DNA of 64,000 nt from Hyphomicrobiaceae bacterium (GTDB lineage: Bacteria; Pseudomonadota; Alphaproteobacteria; Rhizobiales; Methyloligellaceae): NCBI GenBank assembly GCA_020637815.1, contig JACKJS010000001.1, positions 744,001 through 808,000 of the forward strand, in the 5' to 3' direction. Made by a program: the position numbers and the translations under genes. Below are positions 37,937-46,453 of this stretch, piece by piece; positions within the stretch are counted from its first letter, which is position 1; each line of letters starts with the position of its first letter. The notes under the pieces were generated by a model, which ran no database searches, was not told where the DNA came from, and was given only the letters and a program-made list of their open reading frames with translations.

Positions 37937-38755
37937 CTAGCGGCGTGGTGCCGGTTGCTGCCGCGAGCCGCCGAGAATGAAGCTTGTGGGATTGGCTTCG
38001 AATTTCTTGAGCACCCGATCCAAGGTGGCCGCCGTCCGGCGCGCCTGCTGCATGGCGGCGCTGAAGTCCTGCATGCCCTGCTTGGCCTGAAGCGTCAGCT
38101 CGTCCAGGTTCTTGTCCAGCTTGGTACTGACTGCCCTGAAGTCCGCCGCGCCGGAGCGCAAGTCCTCAATGGCCTGTTCGATCTCCTGGTTCTTGCCTTC
38201 GAGCATGGTCGTGAAGGCATCGACGTTTTTCATCGTATCGCTGATCTCCTGCTCGTTCGCGGCGATCAGCGCGTCCAAGCGCTTGATGAAAGCGTTGGCT
38301 GTGTTCAGGGCGACCGGCGCCGCATCGAAGATCCCCGCACCGGCGATAGGTTGCGCCCGGATCGTCGGGATCGGATTGTCTTCCGTCGCCACGAGAAACG
38401 GAGAGTCTGGAGAACCGGGCGAAATCTCAACAGCGCTCCCGCCGGCAAGTCCCAGCGACTTGATGGTTGCGAGCGAATCTTCGCGTATCGGCGTGTTGTC
38501 CTGCACACTAATCACCACGCGGATTTTGCGCGCATCTTTTGGGTCGAGCTCGAAGGACTGAACCTCGCCGACCTTGATGCCATTGAAGCCGACGCGGGAG
38601 CCGGCCGTCAGACCCGCAACGGAACTGTCGAAAATGATCTGATAGCGGTTACCGCCGCCGGCGATGTTCGTGATCCAGAACACGAAGATGAAGACGAAAG
38701 CGAGCGCACCCAGGATGAAGCCGCCGATCATCAGGTAATTGGCTCGTGTTTCCAT
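37937..38755 (-). CDS. mlaD: MlaD family phospholipid-transport substrate-binding protein
   Basis: 272 residues. One N-terminal membrane anchor (about 8-30) and the MCE domain (about 38-115, FDSSVAGLTAGSRVGFNGIK, SLGLAGGSAVEISPG), then a coiled coil (about 150-245) and a short tail. It should form a hexameric periplasmic ring attached to MlaE-MlaF for lipid transport between membranes. The coding order is mlaE-mlaF-mlaD. The helical tail is longer than in E. coli MlaD. Confidence 0.9.
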   Translation of the reverse strand: METRANYLMIGGFILGALAFVFIFVFWITNIAGGGNRYQIIFDSSVAGLTAGSRVGFNGIKVGEVQSFELDPKDARKIRVVISVQDNTPIREDSLATIKSLGLAGGSAVEISPGSPDSPFLVATEDNPIPTIRAQPIAGAGIFDAAPVALNTANAFIKRLDALIAANEQEISDTMKNVDAFTTMLEGKNQEIEQAIEDLRSGAADFRAVSTKLDKNLDELTLQAKQGMQDFSAAMQQARRTAATLDRVLKKFEANPTSFILGGSRQQPAPRR

Positions 38756-38796
38756 TGGACCCTCTCTAAGACCCTCTCAAGTCAACCAGACGCCGC

Positions 38797-39597
38797 TCAG
38801 CCGACCACCCGCCGTTCCTCGGCGGGGCTGGCAGCGCGTGCTCGCTCGCCACAGAAATATTCTTCAATCCAAGGATGGTCTGGCTTGTGCTGCAGCTCCG
38901 TGGGCGATCCGGTCCGCACAATCCGTCTATCGGCCAATACGGCCACCCTGTCACATACCGTGAAGATCGTATCAAGGTCGTGAGTCACCATATAGACCGT
39001 GAGCCCAAGTGTCTGTTGCAGCTTCCGAATAAGGTGGTCGAACTCCGTCGCGCCGATCGGATCGAGGCCCGCCGTCGGCTCGTCGAGGAACACGATCTCG
39101 GGATCGAGCGCGAGCGCCCGCGCGAGCCCTGCACGTTTGCGCATGCCGCCGGAAAGCTCGGATGGAAATTTGTGGGCCGCGTTAGGCGGCAAGCCGACCA
39201 TCGAGAGTTTCAAAAACGCGAGGTCATCCATCATCGATTGGGGCAGATCGAGGTGCTCCCGCATCGGCACCTGAATGTTCTGCATGACCGTCAGCGAAGA
39301 GAACAAGGCGCCGTCCTGAAACAGGATGCCCCAGCGCTTCTCGATGTCGAGACGTGCTTCGGAAGACAGGCTGTTCGAATCCTGACCGAATAAAGTCACA
39401 ACGCCGCTGTCGGGCTGTGCCAGCCCAGTGATGACGCGCATCAGCACCGATTTGCCTTGGCCCGATCCGCCGACGATCGCCAGGATTTCTCCGCGGTACA
39501 CATCTAGACTGAGAGACTCCCAGATCTGATGGTTGCCGAAGCTCTTGGCGAGTTCGCGAACTCGGATCACGACTTCTCGTCCGTCGTCGACGATCAC
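38797..39597 (-). CDS. mlaF: ABC transporter ATP-binding protein MlaF
   Basis: 266 residues, ATPase of the lipid transporter. Walker A is GGSGQGKS (43-50), the signature LSGGMRKRAGLARAL (about 144), and Walker B IVFLDEPTAGLD (about 167). The extra PxxIGATEFD linker after Walker B is typical of MlaF. The start is GTG 39597, overlapping the mlaE stop by 4 bp; the frame is open far upstream only because it lies inside mlaE. Confidence 0.92.
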   Translation of the reverse strand: MIVDDGREVVIRVRELAKSFGNHQIWESLSLDVYRGEILAIVGGSGQGKSVLMRVITGLAQPDSGVVTLFGQDSNSLSSEARLDIEKRWGILFQDGALFSSLTVMQNIQVPMREHLDLPQSMMDDLAFLKLSMVGLPPNAAHKFPSELSGGMRKRAGLARALALDPEIVFLDEPTAGLDPIGATEFDHLIRKLQQTLGLTVYMVTHDLDTIFTVCDRVAVLADRRIVRTGSPTELQHKPDHPWIEEYFCGERARAASPAEERRVVG

Positions 39598-40772
39598 AGA
39601 CCGATCCCCGCTAAGAACATGGCAAAGATGCCATCGATACAAATGACGAGAAAGATCGCCTTGACTACCGCGGAGGTCACATGCGCTCCGAGAGACTCTG
39701 CGCTTCCTTGCACACGCAGCCCTTCGAGACAGCCGACCAGAGCAATGACGATGGCGGCGAAAGGCGCCTTCACCATGCCCGCAAAGAAATGGTGAAAGCT
39801 GATGATCTCGTGAAGCTTGTCGACATACACCGGCGGTTCGAGCCCGAGCATGATCCAGGCCATGACGCCGCCGCCGACGAGCGCGGCGATGTCGCCCATG
39901 AAGGTGAGCAGCGGCAAGGCCACGACAAGCGCGGCAACCCGCGGTACCACAAGCGTGTCGATAGGATCGATTCCGAGCGTTCGCATGGCGTCGATCTCTT
40001 CGCGCATCTTCATGGAACCAATCTCTGCGGTGAAGGCCGACCCAGACCGGCCCGCCACCATGATCGATGTCAGCAAGATGCCGACCTCCCGCAACGACAG
40101 AATGGCGACCATGTTCACGGCCATGGGTTCCGCACCGAAATGCGTGAGCTGAACCACGCCCTGTTGCATGACCACCGCGCCGATCAGAAAGCAGATCAGA
40201 AAAATAATCGGCAACGCGCGTAGACCGGCGTGATCGAGATGGTGGATGAAGGAGATCGGGCGGAAACGCCAGGGTTCGCGAACCAAGTTTACGGACGCGG
40301 CCGACACCTCCCCCAGAAACGACGTGAGCTCGACCGCGTCGCGCCAGATACTGGCCGTGCTCGTCTTGAACGTGTCGAGGAATTGTTGAAGCGGCGGGAC
40401 GACATCGATCTCGGGCCGTTCCGCCTTTCCGCGGCGATGCACTTCCTCGATCAGAATTCGGAAACTGTCGGTGGCGCCGGCATAGCGCGTCTTGAGGCCT
40501 CCGCGCTGCCAGGCGGAAGCCGTCCGCTGGAGAAGCCACGCGCCTGCCGTGTCGATCTCGGCGATACCGGAAATGTCCATCTCGCCCGTGAATTCGGACG
40601 ACGGCGGAATCGGCACCTTGAGACGCTTGAGCTCTTTGTCCAGGATCGCCGCTTCGGCGACCGTCCATGCGCCCGTCGCCACCAAGCGAAAGGTGGTGCC
40701 GCGCAGTTCCACACGGAAACCGGGGGCTTCCGTTTCGGTCTGCAGGACGAATTGGTTGTCGCGCTTTAGCAT
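39594..40772 (-). CDS. mlaE: MlaE permease with fused N-terminal STAS-like domain
   Basis: 392 residues. Residues about 10-120 look like a STAS/MlaB-type domain (ATGAWTVAEAAILDKELKRL, DISGIAEIDTAGAWLLQ). The rest is the MlaE permease (about 165-392) with IVAGRSGSAFTAEIGSMKM-like features (VAGRSGSAFTAEIGSM). In E. coli MlaB and MlaE are separate; here they are fused, a known arrangement in alphaproteobacteria. mlaA and mlaC are not nearby. Confidence 0.92.
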   Translation of the reverse strand: MLKRDNQFVLQTETEAPGFRVELRGTTFRLVATGAWTVAEAAILDKELKRLKVPIPPSSEFTGEMDISGIAEIDTAGAWLLQRTASAWQRGGLKTRYAGATDSFRILIEEVHRRGKAERPEIDVVPPLQQFLDTFKTSTASIWRDAVELTSFLGEVSAASVNLVREPWRFRPISFIHHLDHAGLRALPIIFLICFLIGAVVMQQGVVQLTHFGAEPMAVNMVAILSLREVGILLTSIMVAGRSGSAFTAEIGSMKMREEIDAMRTLGIDPIDTLVVPRVAALVVALPLLTFMGDIAALVGGGVMAWIMLGLEPPVYVDKLHEIISFHHFFAGMVKAPFAAIVIALVGCLEGLRVQGSAESLGAHVTSAVVKAIFLVICIDGIFAMFLAGIGL

Positions 40773-40874
40773 GTAAGGGCTTGGCCTGGCTCAGATTCTA
40801 AGCTTCTTTGTGGCACTTCGGACCGAAAGCAGATTCACCCTTTTGGCGGAAATTACCGGAGAAATAAAGCTACG

Positions 40875-41894
40875 ATGGCGAGCAAACCCACGCACTCGAT
40901 TGCGGGCAGTCAACTGCCGACCCTTTCCGTTACCGCTCAACGCTGGCCAATTCGCGGCCAATTTACGATTGCGCGCGGCTCGAAAAGCGAAGCGATCGTC
41001 GTCGTTGCCGAGATTGGCGATGGAACGTCGACGGGCCGGGGGGAGTGCGTTCCTTACGCGCGCTATGGCGAGAGCGTCGAAGGCGTGACGGCCGCAATCG
41101 AGAGCCTGCGGCCTGCCGTCGAAAAGGGCCTCGACCGGAGCCGTCTTGCGGGGCTGTTGCCGCCTGGTGCGGCGCGCAACGCCCTCGACTGCGCGCTCTG
41201 GGATCTCGGATGCAAGCAAGCAGGCCGTGCCGTGCACGAACTTGCAGGGCTTCCGCCGCTTCATGGCGTGGCGACGGCCCTGACGATCTCACTCGGCACC
41301 CCCGAGGTCATGGCCGAACAGGCACGGAACGCCTCGGCCCATCCGCTTCTGAAACTCAAACTCAGTGGTGACGGTGACGCGGAGCGGTTGCGCGCGGTGC
41401 GCGACGCGGTGCCAAGCGCCCGTTTGATCGCCGATGCGAACGAGGCGTGGCGCCCCGATCAGGTCGAACGCCTTCTCGCGGCCGCGGCCGCCGGTGGCAT
41501 CGAGCTTGTGGAGCAACCGCTTCCGGCCGGCGAGGATGGCATGCTCTCCGACGTCGCGCACGCCGTTCCGATCTGCGCCGACGAGTCCGTCCACGACACG
41601 GCCTCGCTCGAGCAGATCGCGAGGCTCTACGACGCCGTCAACGTCAAGCTCGACAAAACTGGCGGACTGACCGAGGCGCTTGCCATGATGGATATGGCCC
41701 GCGCGCGCGGCCTCAAGACGATGGTCGGCAGCATGGTTGCGACGTCACTTGCCATGGCACCGGCCATGCTGCTCGCGCAAACGGCCGACTGGGTCGACCT
41801 CGATGGGCCGCTGCTGCTCGCACGCGACCGGGAGAACGGTCTCGTCTACGAGGACGGCAAGGTCTATCCGCCCTCGCCCGCCCTTTGGGGCTGA
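40875..41894 (+). CDS. Dipeptide epimerase (L-Ala-D/L-Glu epimerase-like)
   Basis: A 339-residue enolase-superfamily enzyme. Catalytic Lys pair KLKLSG, metal ligands in ADANEAW, EQPLP and CADES, and the second Lys in NVKLDKTGG are all present in order. The family epimerises Glu in L-Ala-Glu dipeptides from murein; a related N-acyl-glutamate racemase activity cannot be excluded. It overlaps the convergent MFS gene by 31 bp. Confidence 0.87.
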   Translation: MASKPTHSIAGSQLPTLSVTAQRWPIRGQFTIARGSKSEAIVVVAEIGDGTSTGRGECVPYARYGESVEGVTAAIESLRPAVEKGLDRSRLAGLLPPGAARNALDCALWDLGCKQAGRAVHELAGLPPLHGVATALTISLGTPEVMAEQARNASAHPLLKLKLSGDGDAERLRAVRDAVPSARLIADANEAWRPDQVERLLAAAAAGGIELVEQPLPAGEDGMLSDVAHAVPICADESVHDTASLEQIARLYDAVNVKLDKTGGLTEALAMMDMARARGLKTMVGSMVATSLAMAPAMLLAQTADWVDLDGPLLLARDRENGLVYEDGKVYPPSPALWG

Positions 41895-43138
41895 CCTTCT
41901 TCTTGCGCATGGCCGACGACAAGCCCGCCAGTCCATCGCTGGCTTAGCAACATGGCCGCAACCGTCCCGGCCGCAGCCAGCACGGCCATGACGGCGTAGG
42001 CTTCGCCGCCCAGGCGGCTGTAGAGCGGTCCGCAGACGAGCGTAACCGTTCCCATGACGAGACCCGCGACAACAGCCGAATAGAGGCCTTGCGCCGTCGC
42101 CGAGCGGTCCTCCGGCACGGCATGAGTGAGGAAGTGGATCGCGGCGAGATGCGCAGCGCCGAAGCTCATGGCATGCAAGGTCTGGAGCATCGCCGTCGCC
42201 CAAAGCGGCAGGTCGAATGCCATGAGGCTCCAGCGGGCCACGGTGGCCATGCCCGCAACGATTAGAAGACGCACGGGACCGACGCGGCCGACGACGCGGC
42301 CGGAAACGGCAAAGAGTGCAATTTCGGCGACCACGCCGATCGACCACAATGCGCCTACGGTCCCGCCCGAAAATCCTTGCGCGCGCCAATGGAGCGAACC
42401 GAAGGCATAGAGCAGCGCGTGGCTGCCATGAACCAGACTGGCGGCAGCGAGAAAAAGGATGAAGAGCGGGGACCGCGCAAGAGCAATGGCGTCGCTGACT
42501 CGCAGCCGCCGTTGCGGCGCGGCCGGCGCCGGGGACCCGAGTGGACGCGCCTCGCCCAGTTCCCTTGGAATGAAATAGGTCCCGAAGACCGTGAGCGTTG
42601 CGGCCGCCAGCAGCAATGGCAGCACGACCCCCGCGCCGGCATATTGAATGGCGACGCCGACGCCGAGGCTGGCGGCGATAAAGCTGAGCGAGCCCCAAAG
42701 CCGGATGCGGCCATAGTCGAGCCGGGCGCGGCGGATCCCGGCAATGGCGATGGTTTCGGTCAGCGGCATCAGCGTGGTCGAGGCCAAGGCGACAAAGACC
42801 ATCGCAAGCAGCATCTGCCAAAAACCGCCTGCGACCCACAACGCCGCGTAAGACGCAAGAGAGGCCCAGGCCAGGACGATGAGAACAACACGCCTGTTGC
42901 CGAGCCGGTCCGCGACGAAAGTCATGGTCGGCGCGACGAGGATGCGGCCGAAGAGCGGCGTCGCCAGCAGGATAGCGATCTCATCGGCGGTAAAGGCACG
43001 CCACTTCAGCCACACCGGTACATAAGGCAGATAGCAGCCGATGATCAGAAACAGCACCGCGTAGAGAAAGCCGAGCCGCAAAACGAGCGACCGCGTACCG
43101 GCCTGTGTGGCGCTGTGCTGTGACGCAAGTCCCTCCAT
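41864..43138 (-). CDS. MFS transporter (MFS_1_like / HcaT-type)
   Basis: A 424-residue transporter with twelve predicted helices. The N-terminal half has FLYAVLFLIIGCYLPYVPVW and the motif-A-like loop FVADRLGNRRVVLI. It resembles the HcaT/3-phenylpropionate permease group, but the substrate is unknown. It is convergent with the dipeptide epimerase, whose 3' end it overlaps; a role in exporting or importing the same dipeptides is only an inference. Confidence 0.83.
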   Translation of the reverse strand: MEGLASQHSATQAGTRSLVLRLGFLYAVLFLIIGCYLPYVPVWLKWRAFTADEIAILLATPLFGRILVAPTMTFVADRLGNRRVVLIVLAWASLASYAALWVAGGFWQMLLAMVFVALASTTLMPLTETIAIAGIRRARLDYGRIRLWGSLSFIAASLGVGVAIQYAGAGVVLPLLLAAATLTVFGTYFIPRELGEARPLGSPAPAAPQRRLRVSDAIALARSPLFILFLAAASLVHGSHALLYAFGSLHWRAQGFSGGTVGALWSIGVVAEIALFAVSGRVVGRVGPVRLLIVAGMATVARWSLMAFDLPLWATAMLQTLHAMSFGAAHLAAIHFLTHAVPEDRSATAQGLYSAVVAGLVMGTVTLVCGPLYSRLGGEAYAVMAVLAAAGTVAAMLLSQRWTGGLVVGHAQEEGQPQRAGEGG

Positions 43139-43213
43139 CGGCGTTAACCGTTCCCTCCACCGGCGACTGCTACGTTCGGAGCTCGATCCGAATCAGTTAG
43201 GCTTGAAAATGCC

Positions 43214-44140
43214 ATGCTGAAACGCGCAAAGAGCGCCACGCAGTCCATGCCTCAAAAGAACCCGCAGCCCGACGGGGCTGAGGAAGCCGAATATGCTGCA
43301 CTTGAGTCCGCTCTGCGAGGCTCCGCGCTTGGGCGCCGATTCCTGGCCGACTATGCGCGCCAGCACCCGACACCGGAAGTGCAATTGCTGCTCGATGCGA
43401 TCTCGCGGCTCGAAACGGCGGAGGTCGCGCTGGAGCGTCGATGCCCATCTCTCGCCATCGTGTCCGAACTCGTGGCGATGAGCGATACGATCTGCCAAAT
43501 GCGGCGCGAGATCAGCGAACTCTGCCTGTCCGCCGGCCAGAATGGACATCGACGTTCGGCACCGTCCCCATTCGATCGGATCGTCGACGCCTCGGCCCGT
43601 GCCACATCCGACATCTTGCTGGCGCTGGAGGAACTTCAGAACGTTTCCTGGAGCTTGCGCGAGACGGGCGCCGCGTCCGAAACCTGCGACAGACTCGACG
43701 AGAGTGCCGCCGAAATTTACGCCGCATGCGCCCGCCACGAGATGGCCGCGCAAAAGCAGGCTGAAGCCATGGGGCTCCTGCGCGACATGGAGAAGCGCAT
43801 TGAGGCGCTGATCGACGGCTGGAGCGATCACGAGACGCGCAACCTTCTGGACGCCGCCAAGGCTTTGGACGTTAGCGACGCACTTGAGCCGGCACCCAAG
43901 CCGAACGGCATCGAAGCAGCGCCGGAACCAGGCCACGCGGCCGTGACCTCGCGAGGAGCGGATGCGGGTGCTTCGCCAGCGCGGCGCGGAATAAACCGGC
44001 TCGTGCCCGAGACAGACGGGGAGGCATCTCCCGCACGCGACCGTGACTCGGATGTCGAGGACGTGGAGCGGTTCGAACGGCCGCCGCCGCTGACCTTCGA
44101 TGAGCTTCACGCCAAACAGCGCAGGGCGCTCTTTGGATAG
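43214..44140 (+). CDS. CheZ-like phosphatase-type protein
   Basis: 308 residues, helical, no signal peptide. The middle (about 140-200) matches rhizobial CheZ-like proteins: RATSDILLALEELQNVSWSL, IYAACARHEMAAQKQAEAMG and EKRIEALIDGW. Aligned with the CheZ catalytic segment (FQDLTGQ), the Gln is retained but the Asp is Glu (HEMAAQ). A charged, disordered C-terminal tail (about 225-308) ends in FDELHAKQRRALFG. No chemotaxis genes are in the window. Phosphatase activity toward a CheY-like protein is plausible but unproven. Confidence 0.65.
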   Translation: MLKRAKSATQSMPQKNPQPDGAEEAEYAALESALRGSALGRRFLADYARQHPTPEVQLLLDAISRLETAEVALERRCPSLAIVSELVAMSDTICQMRREISELCLSAGQNGHRRSAPSPFDRIVDASARATSDILLALEELQNVSWSLRETGAASETCDRLDESAAEIYAACARHEMAAQKQAEAMGLLRDMEKRIEALIDGWSDHETRNLLDAAKALDVSDALEPAPKPNGIEAAPEPGHAAVTSRGADAGASPARRGINRLVPETDGEASPARDRDSDVEDVERFERPPPLTFDELHAKQRRALFG

Positions 44141-44228
44141 ATCTCATATTTTTTTGGTGCCGTCGGCCGTCCGGCGAGAAATCGACACCTGAGCACTTGA
44201 AAGCGCTCGGGCCCCTACCCATCTGTGG

Positions 44229-44317
44229 GTGGACGCAAGATCCCCCAACGCGTCCCCCAAACTGACGCATGACACATGCAGCGGCCCGGTTTCCCCCAAC
44301 CGGGCCGCTTTCTTTTT
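44229..44317 (+). ncRNA. Candidate C-rich small RNA, copy 1
   Basis: A ~90-nt unit ending in an intrinsic terminator. TTGAAA at 44197-44202 may be the -35, and a palindrome ACCCA-TCTG-TGGGT (44217-44230) covers the expected -10 region. GACGC (44232-44236) can pair with GCGTC (44250-44254), looping out CCCCC; the same GCGTC can instead pair with a second GACGC (44264-44268), so two folds compete. GCATG-ACA-CATGC (44267-44279) is a further hairpin. CCCCC also occurs single-stranded and in the terminator loop, giving three anti-Shine-Dalgarno-like sites. Ends are estimated. Confidence 0.7.
44280..44317 (+). terminator. Intrinsic terminator of small RNA copy 1
   Basis: A 12-bp stem AGCGGCCCGGTT/AACCGGGCCGCT (44280-44291, 44298-44309) closes loop TCCCCC and is followed by TTTCTTTTT. 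Confidence 0.92.
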
Positions 44318-44409
44318 GCGGGCCACGGATCGGAAGCGAACAAACGAAAATGAATCGGAAAAATCTCGAGCGCGGACTTGAAAGTCACCCGCGCCCTGAC
44401 CATCTCAGG

Positions 44410-44497
44410 GTAGACGCAAGATCCCCCAACGCGTCCCCCAAACTGACGCATGACATATGCAGCGGCCCGGTCTCCCCCACCGGGCCGCTTCTTTTTT
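44410..44497 (+). ncRNA. Candidate C-rich small RNA, copy 2
   Basis: Exactly 181 bp after copy 1; 44413-44460 differs from 44232-44279 by one base. That change (C to T in the GCATG/CATGC hairpin) keeps pairing as a G-U pair. The upstream TTGAAA recurs at 44378-44383, and the palindrome over the expected -10 has a different sequence (CCCTGA-CCATC-TCAGGG, 44394-44410). The GACGC/GCGTC/GACGC alternative pairing and three CCCCC sites are all retained. A tandem pair of nearly identical sRNAs recalls AbcR1/AbcR2 of other Hyphomicrobiales, but identity is not established. Confidence 0.7.
44461..44497 (+). terminator. Intrinsic terminator of small RNA copy 2
   Basis: An 11-bp stem AGCGGCCCGGT/ACCGGGCCGCT (44461-44471, 44479-44489) closes loop CTCCCCC and is followed by TTCTTTTTT. 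It lies 27 bp before the 3' end of the convergent agt gene. Confidence 0.92.
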
Positions 44498-44524
44498 GAG
44501 AGGGAGGTCTGTTGGAGGAACGGC

Positions 44525-45598
44525 CTAGGCTGCCGTCTTCTTCCGCACGAGCCGCTTGGGCCGCAGGCGCGTCAAGAGCCGGCGCCGCTCGGGCAGGCCG
44601 AGATTGTGTGCGATCAGCACATTGTCGAGAAACTGCTGGGCTGAGTTTTCCCAACTGAAGTTCAAAGCATGGTCGCGGGCCGCCTCGCGGCTGAGCTTGA
44701 GCGCTTTGAGCGCGGCCGCTCTCAGATCGTTGTCGAGCACGCCGGACGCGGGATCGGTCAGCACGTCCTTCGGTCCATGGACCGGATAAGCCGCAACCGG
44801 CACACCGCAAGCCAGAGCTTCCAGAAGCACAAGACCGAACGTGTCCGTCAGGCTCGGAAACACGAACACGTCGCCCGACGCGTAGGCTTCGGCGAGTTCC
44901 TCGCCTTCCTTCGGTCCCGTGAACAGCACGTCAGGATAGGAGCGCTTCAACTCGGCCAGCTGAGGTCCGCCGCCGACAACGACCTTGCGGCCCGGCAGAT
45001 CGAGATTCAGAAAGGCCTCGATGTTCTTCTCGACGGACACGCGTCCGATATAGAGAAAGACCGGCCCTTCGCCGAAGAGCCGCACATTGCGCGGCCGGAA
45101 CAGATCCACGTCGACGCCGCGTGTCCAGCGCATCATGCGCTTGAACCCCTTGGCCCTCAGATCCTCTTCCACCGAGGGCGCAGCCACGAACAAGCCAGCC
45201 CCGCTGTTGTGGAAGCGGCGCTGAAAGTTGTAGCACCAGGACTCGGGCACCGGCAGCCGCGCCGAAACATATTCGGGGAAGCGCGTGTGGTAGCTCGTTG
45301 TGAACGGACACTTGCGCTTGCGGCAATAGCGCCGCGCCAGAAGCCCCAGCGGTCCTTCCGTCGCGATATGGATGAAATCGGCGCCGACCGAGTCAATATA
45401 CCGGTCGACCATGCCGGGCGTTGCCAGGGCAAGCCGGATTTCCGGATAAGTGGGACAGGGAACCGTGCGGTACTGCGACGGAACGAGAAAACTGAACTTC
45501 GCGCCGAAATTCGGAAGTTCCTGCGCAAGCCGCTCGTAACTGCGCACGACCCCGTTGACCTGGGGGTACCAGGCATCGGTTACGACAAGAACGTGCAT
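44525..45598 (-). CDS. agt: GT4 glycosyltransferase, Agt-like glycolipid synthase
   Basis: A 357-residue GT-B enzyme. N-terminal VVTDAWYPQVNGVVRS acceptor-side motif, GRVSVEKNIEAFL donor-domain start (about 186) and the EX7E-type motif region SLTDTFGLVLLEALACGVPV (about 250-269). With plcP directly upstream (stop and start share one base, TGATG) it matches the plcP-agt pair that builds glucosyl or glucuronosyl diacylglycerol under phosphate limitation. Donor sugar is not identifiable; other GT4 roles such as mannosyl transfer are possible. Confidence 0.78.
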   Translation of the reverse strand: MHVLVVTDAWYPQVNGVVRSYERLAQELPNFGAKFSFLVPSQYRTVPCPTYPEIRLALATPGMVDRYIDSVGADFIHIATEGPLGLLARRYCRKRKCPFTTSYHTRFPEYVSARLPVPESWCYNFQRRFHNSGAGLFVAAPSVEEDLRAKGFKRMMRWTRGVDVDLFRPRNVRLFGEGPVFLYIGRVSVEKNIEAFLNLDLPGRKVVVGGGPQLAELKRSYPDVLFTGPKEGEELAEAYASGDVFVFPSLTDTFGLVLLEALACGVPVAAYPVHGPKDVLTDPASGVLDNDLRAAALKALKLSREAARDHALNFSWENSAQQFLDNVLIAHNLGLPERRRLLTRLRPKRLVRKKTAA

Positions 45599-46395
45599 CA
45601 GGCGGCCGCCTCAAGCTCCTTGGAGGACGTCTCGGGCTGGCGCACGCCTGTATGTGGGTTCCAACGGATGATCTGGAAGTCTCCTTCTTCGGTCTCGACC
45701 ACTGCGGTGCAGCTTTCGACCCAATCGCCCGTGTTGATATACACCACGTCTTCAACCTGGCGCATAGCGGCATGATGAATATGTCCGCAAATCACGCCTT
45801 GAGCGCCGTTCCGGCGCGCTTCCTGGGCAAGTGCGTGTTCGAACTCACCGATATAGTTCACGGCCCGCTTCACCTTGTGTTTGAGATAGGCGGACAGCGA
45901 CCAATACGGCATCCCGAACCGGCGGCGCACCACATTGAGATGCGTATTGAACCATAGGGCCGTGACATAGCCCCAATCGCCGAGAAAAGCGAGCCATTTG
46001 GCGTAGCGCACGACCACGTCGAACTCGTCGCCATGCATGATGAGATAGCGCCGCCCATCGGCGCCAATGTGAACTGTTTGGCGCTCGATCGCGATGCCGC
46101 CGAACCGCGAGCCGCAATATTCGCGCATGGCTTCGTCGTGATTGCCGGGAATGTAGATGAGCTCGACGCCCTTGCGAACCTGGCGGAGAAGCTTCTGAAA
46201 CACGTCGTTGTGGGATTGAGGCCAGTAGACTCCACGGCGGATGCGCCAAAAGTCGACGATGTCGCCCACAAGGTAGATGCGGGGAGCCCTGTGTGTTTTC
46301 AGGAAGTCCAAGAAGGCTTCAGCTTGGCAGGCCTTGGTGCCAAGGTGGATGTCGGAAATAAAGAGGGCACGGTAACGCTGCATTTCAGCGCTCAT
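45598..46395 (-). CDS. plcP: PlcP-like phospholipase C / metallophosphoesterase
   Basis: About 265 residues. Metallophosphoesterase motifs in order: FISDIHLGT, VGDIVDFW, PGNHDE, MHGDEFD and GHIHH. It resembles LpxH-type UDP-diacylglucosamine hydrolases, as does the rhizobial PlcP that cleaves phospholipid head groups during phosphate starvation. Linkage to agt favours PlcP. The start is uncertain: ATG 46395 fits family length and has AAGGA 13 bp upstream; ATG 46428 and the frame to 46518 are alternatives. Confidence 0.72.
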   Translation of the reverse strand: MSAEMQRYRALFISDIHLGTKACQAEAFLDFLKTHRAPRIYLVGDIVDFWRIRRGVYWPQSHNDVFQKLLRQVRKGVELIYIPGNHDEAMREYCGSRFGGIAIERQTVHIGADGRRYLIMHGDEFDVVVRYAKWLAFLGDWGYVTALWFNTHLNVVRRRFGMPYWSLSAYLKHKVKRAVNYIGEFEHALAQEARRNGAQGVICGHIHHAAMRQVEDVVYINTGDWVESCTAVVETEEGDFQIIRWNPHTGVRQPETSSKELEAAA

Positions 46396-46453
46396 CTGGT
46401 CTGAGGCGTCCTTCCGCGTGTCCAGCATATTACGCGGCGAATAAGCTGCTTTT

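Larger units (their letters stand above)
44141..44524. other. Intergenic stretch holding two tandem sRNA candidates
   Basis: The 384-bp gap between the CheZ-like gene and agt (convergent) has no credible frame. It contains two copies of a unit with an exact 181-bp period, each ending in an intrinsic terminator pointing right. Both are described separately. Confidence 0.85.

Noticed and set aside
38797..40668. A 623-residue mlaF protein starting inside mlaE
   Set aside because: The first 350 residues are mlaE read in another frame; GTG 39597 overlapping the mlaE stop by 4 bp gives a normal 266-residue ATPase.
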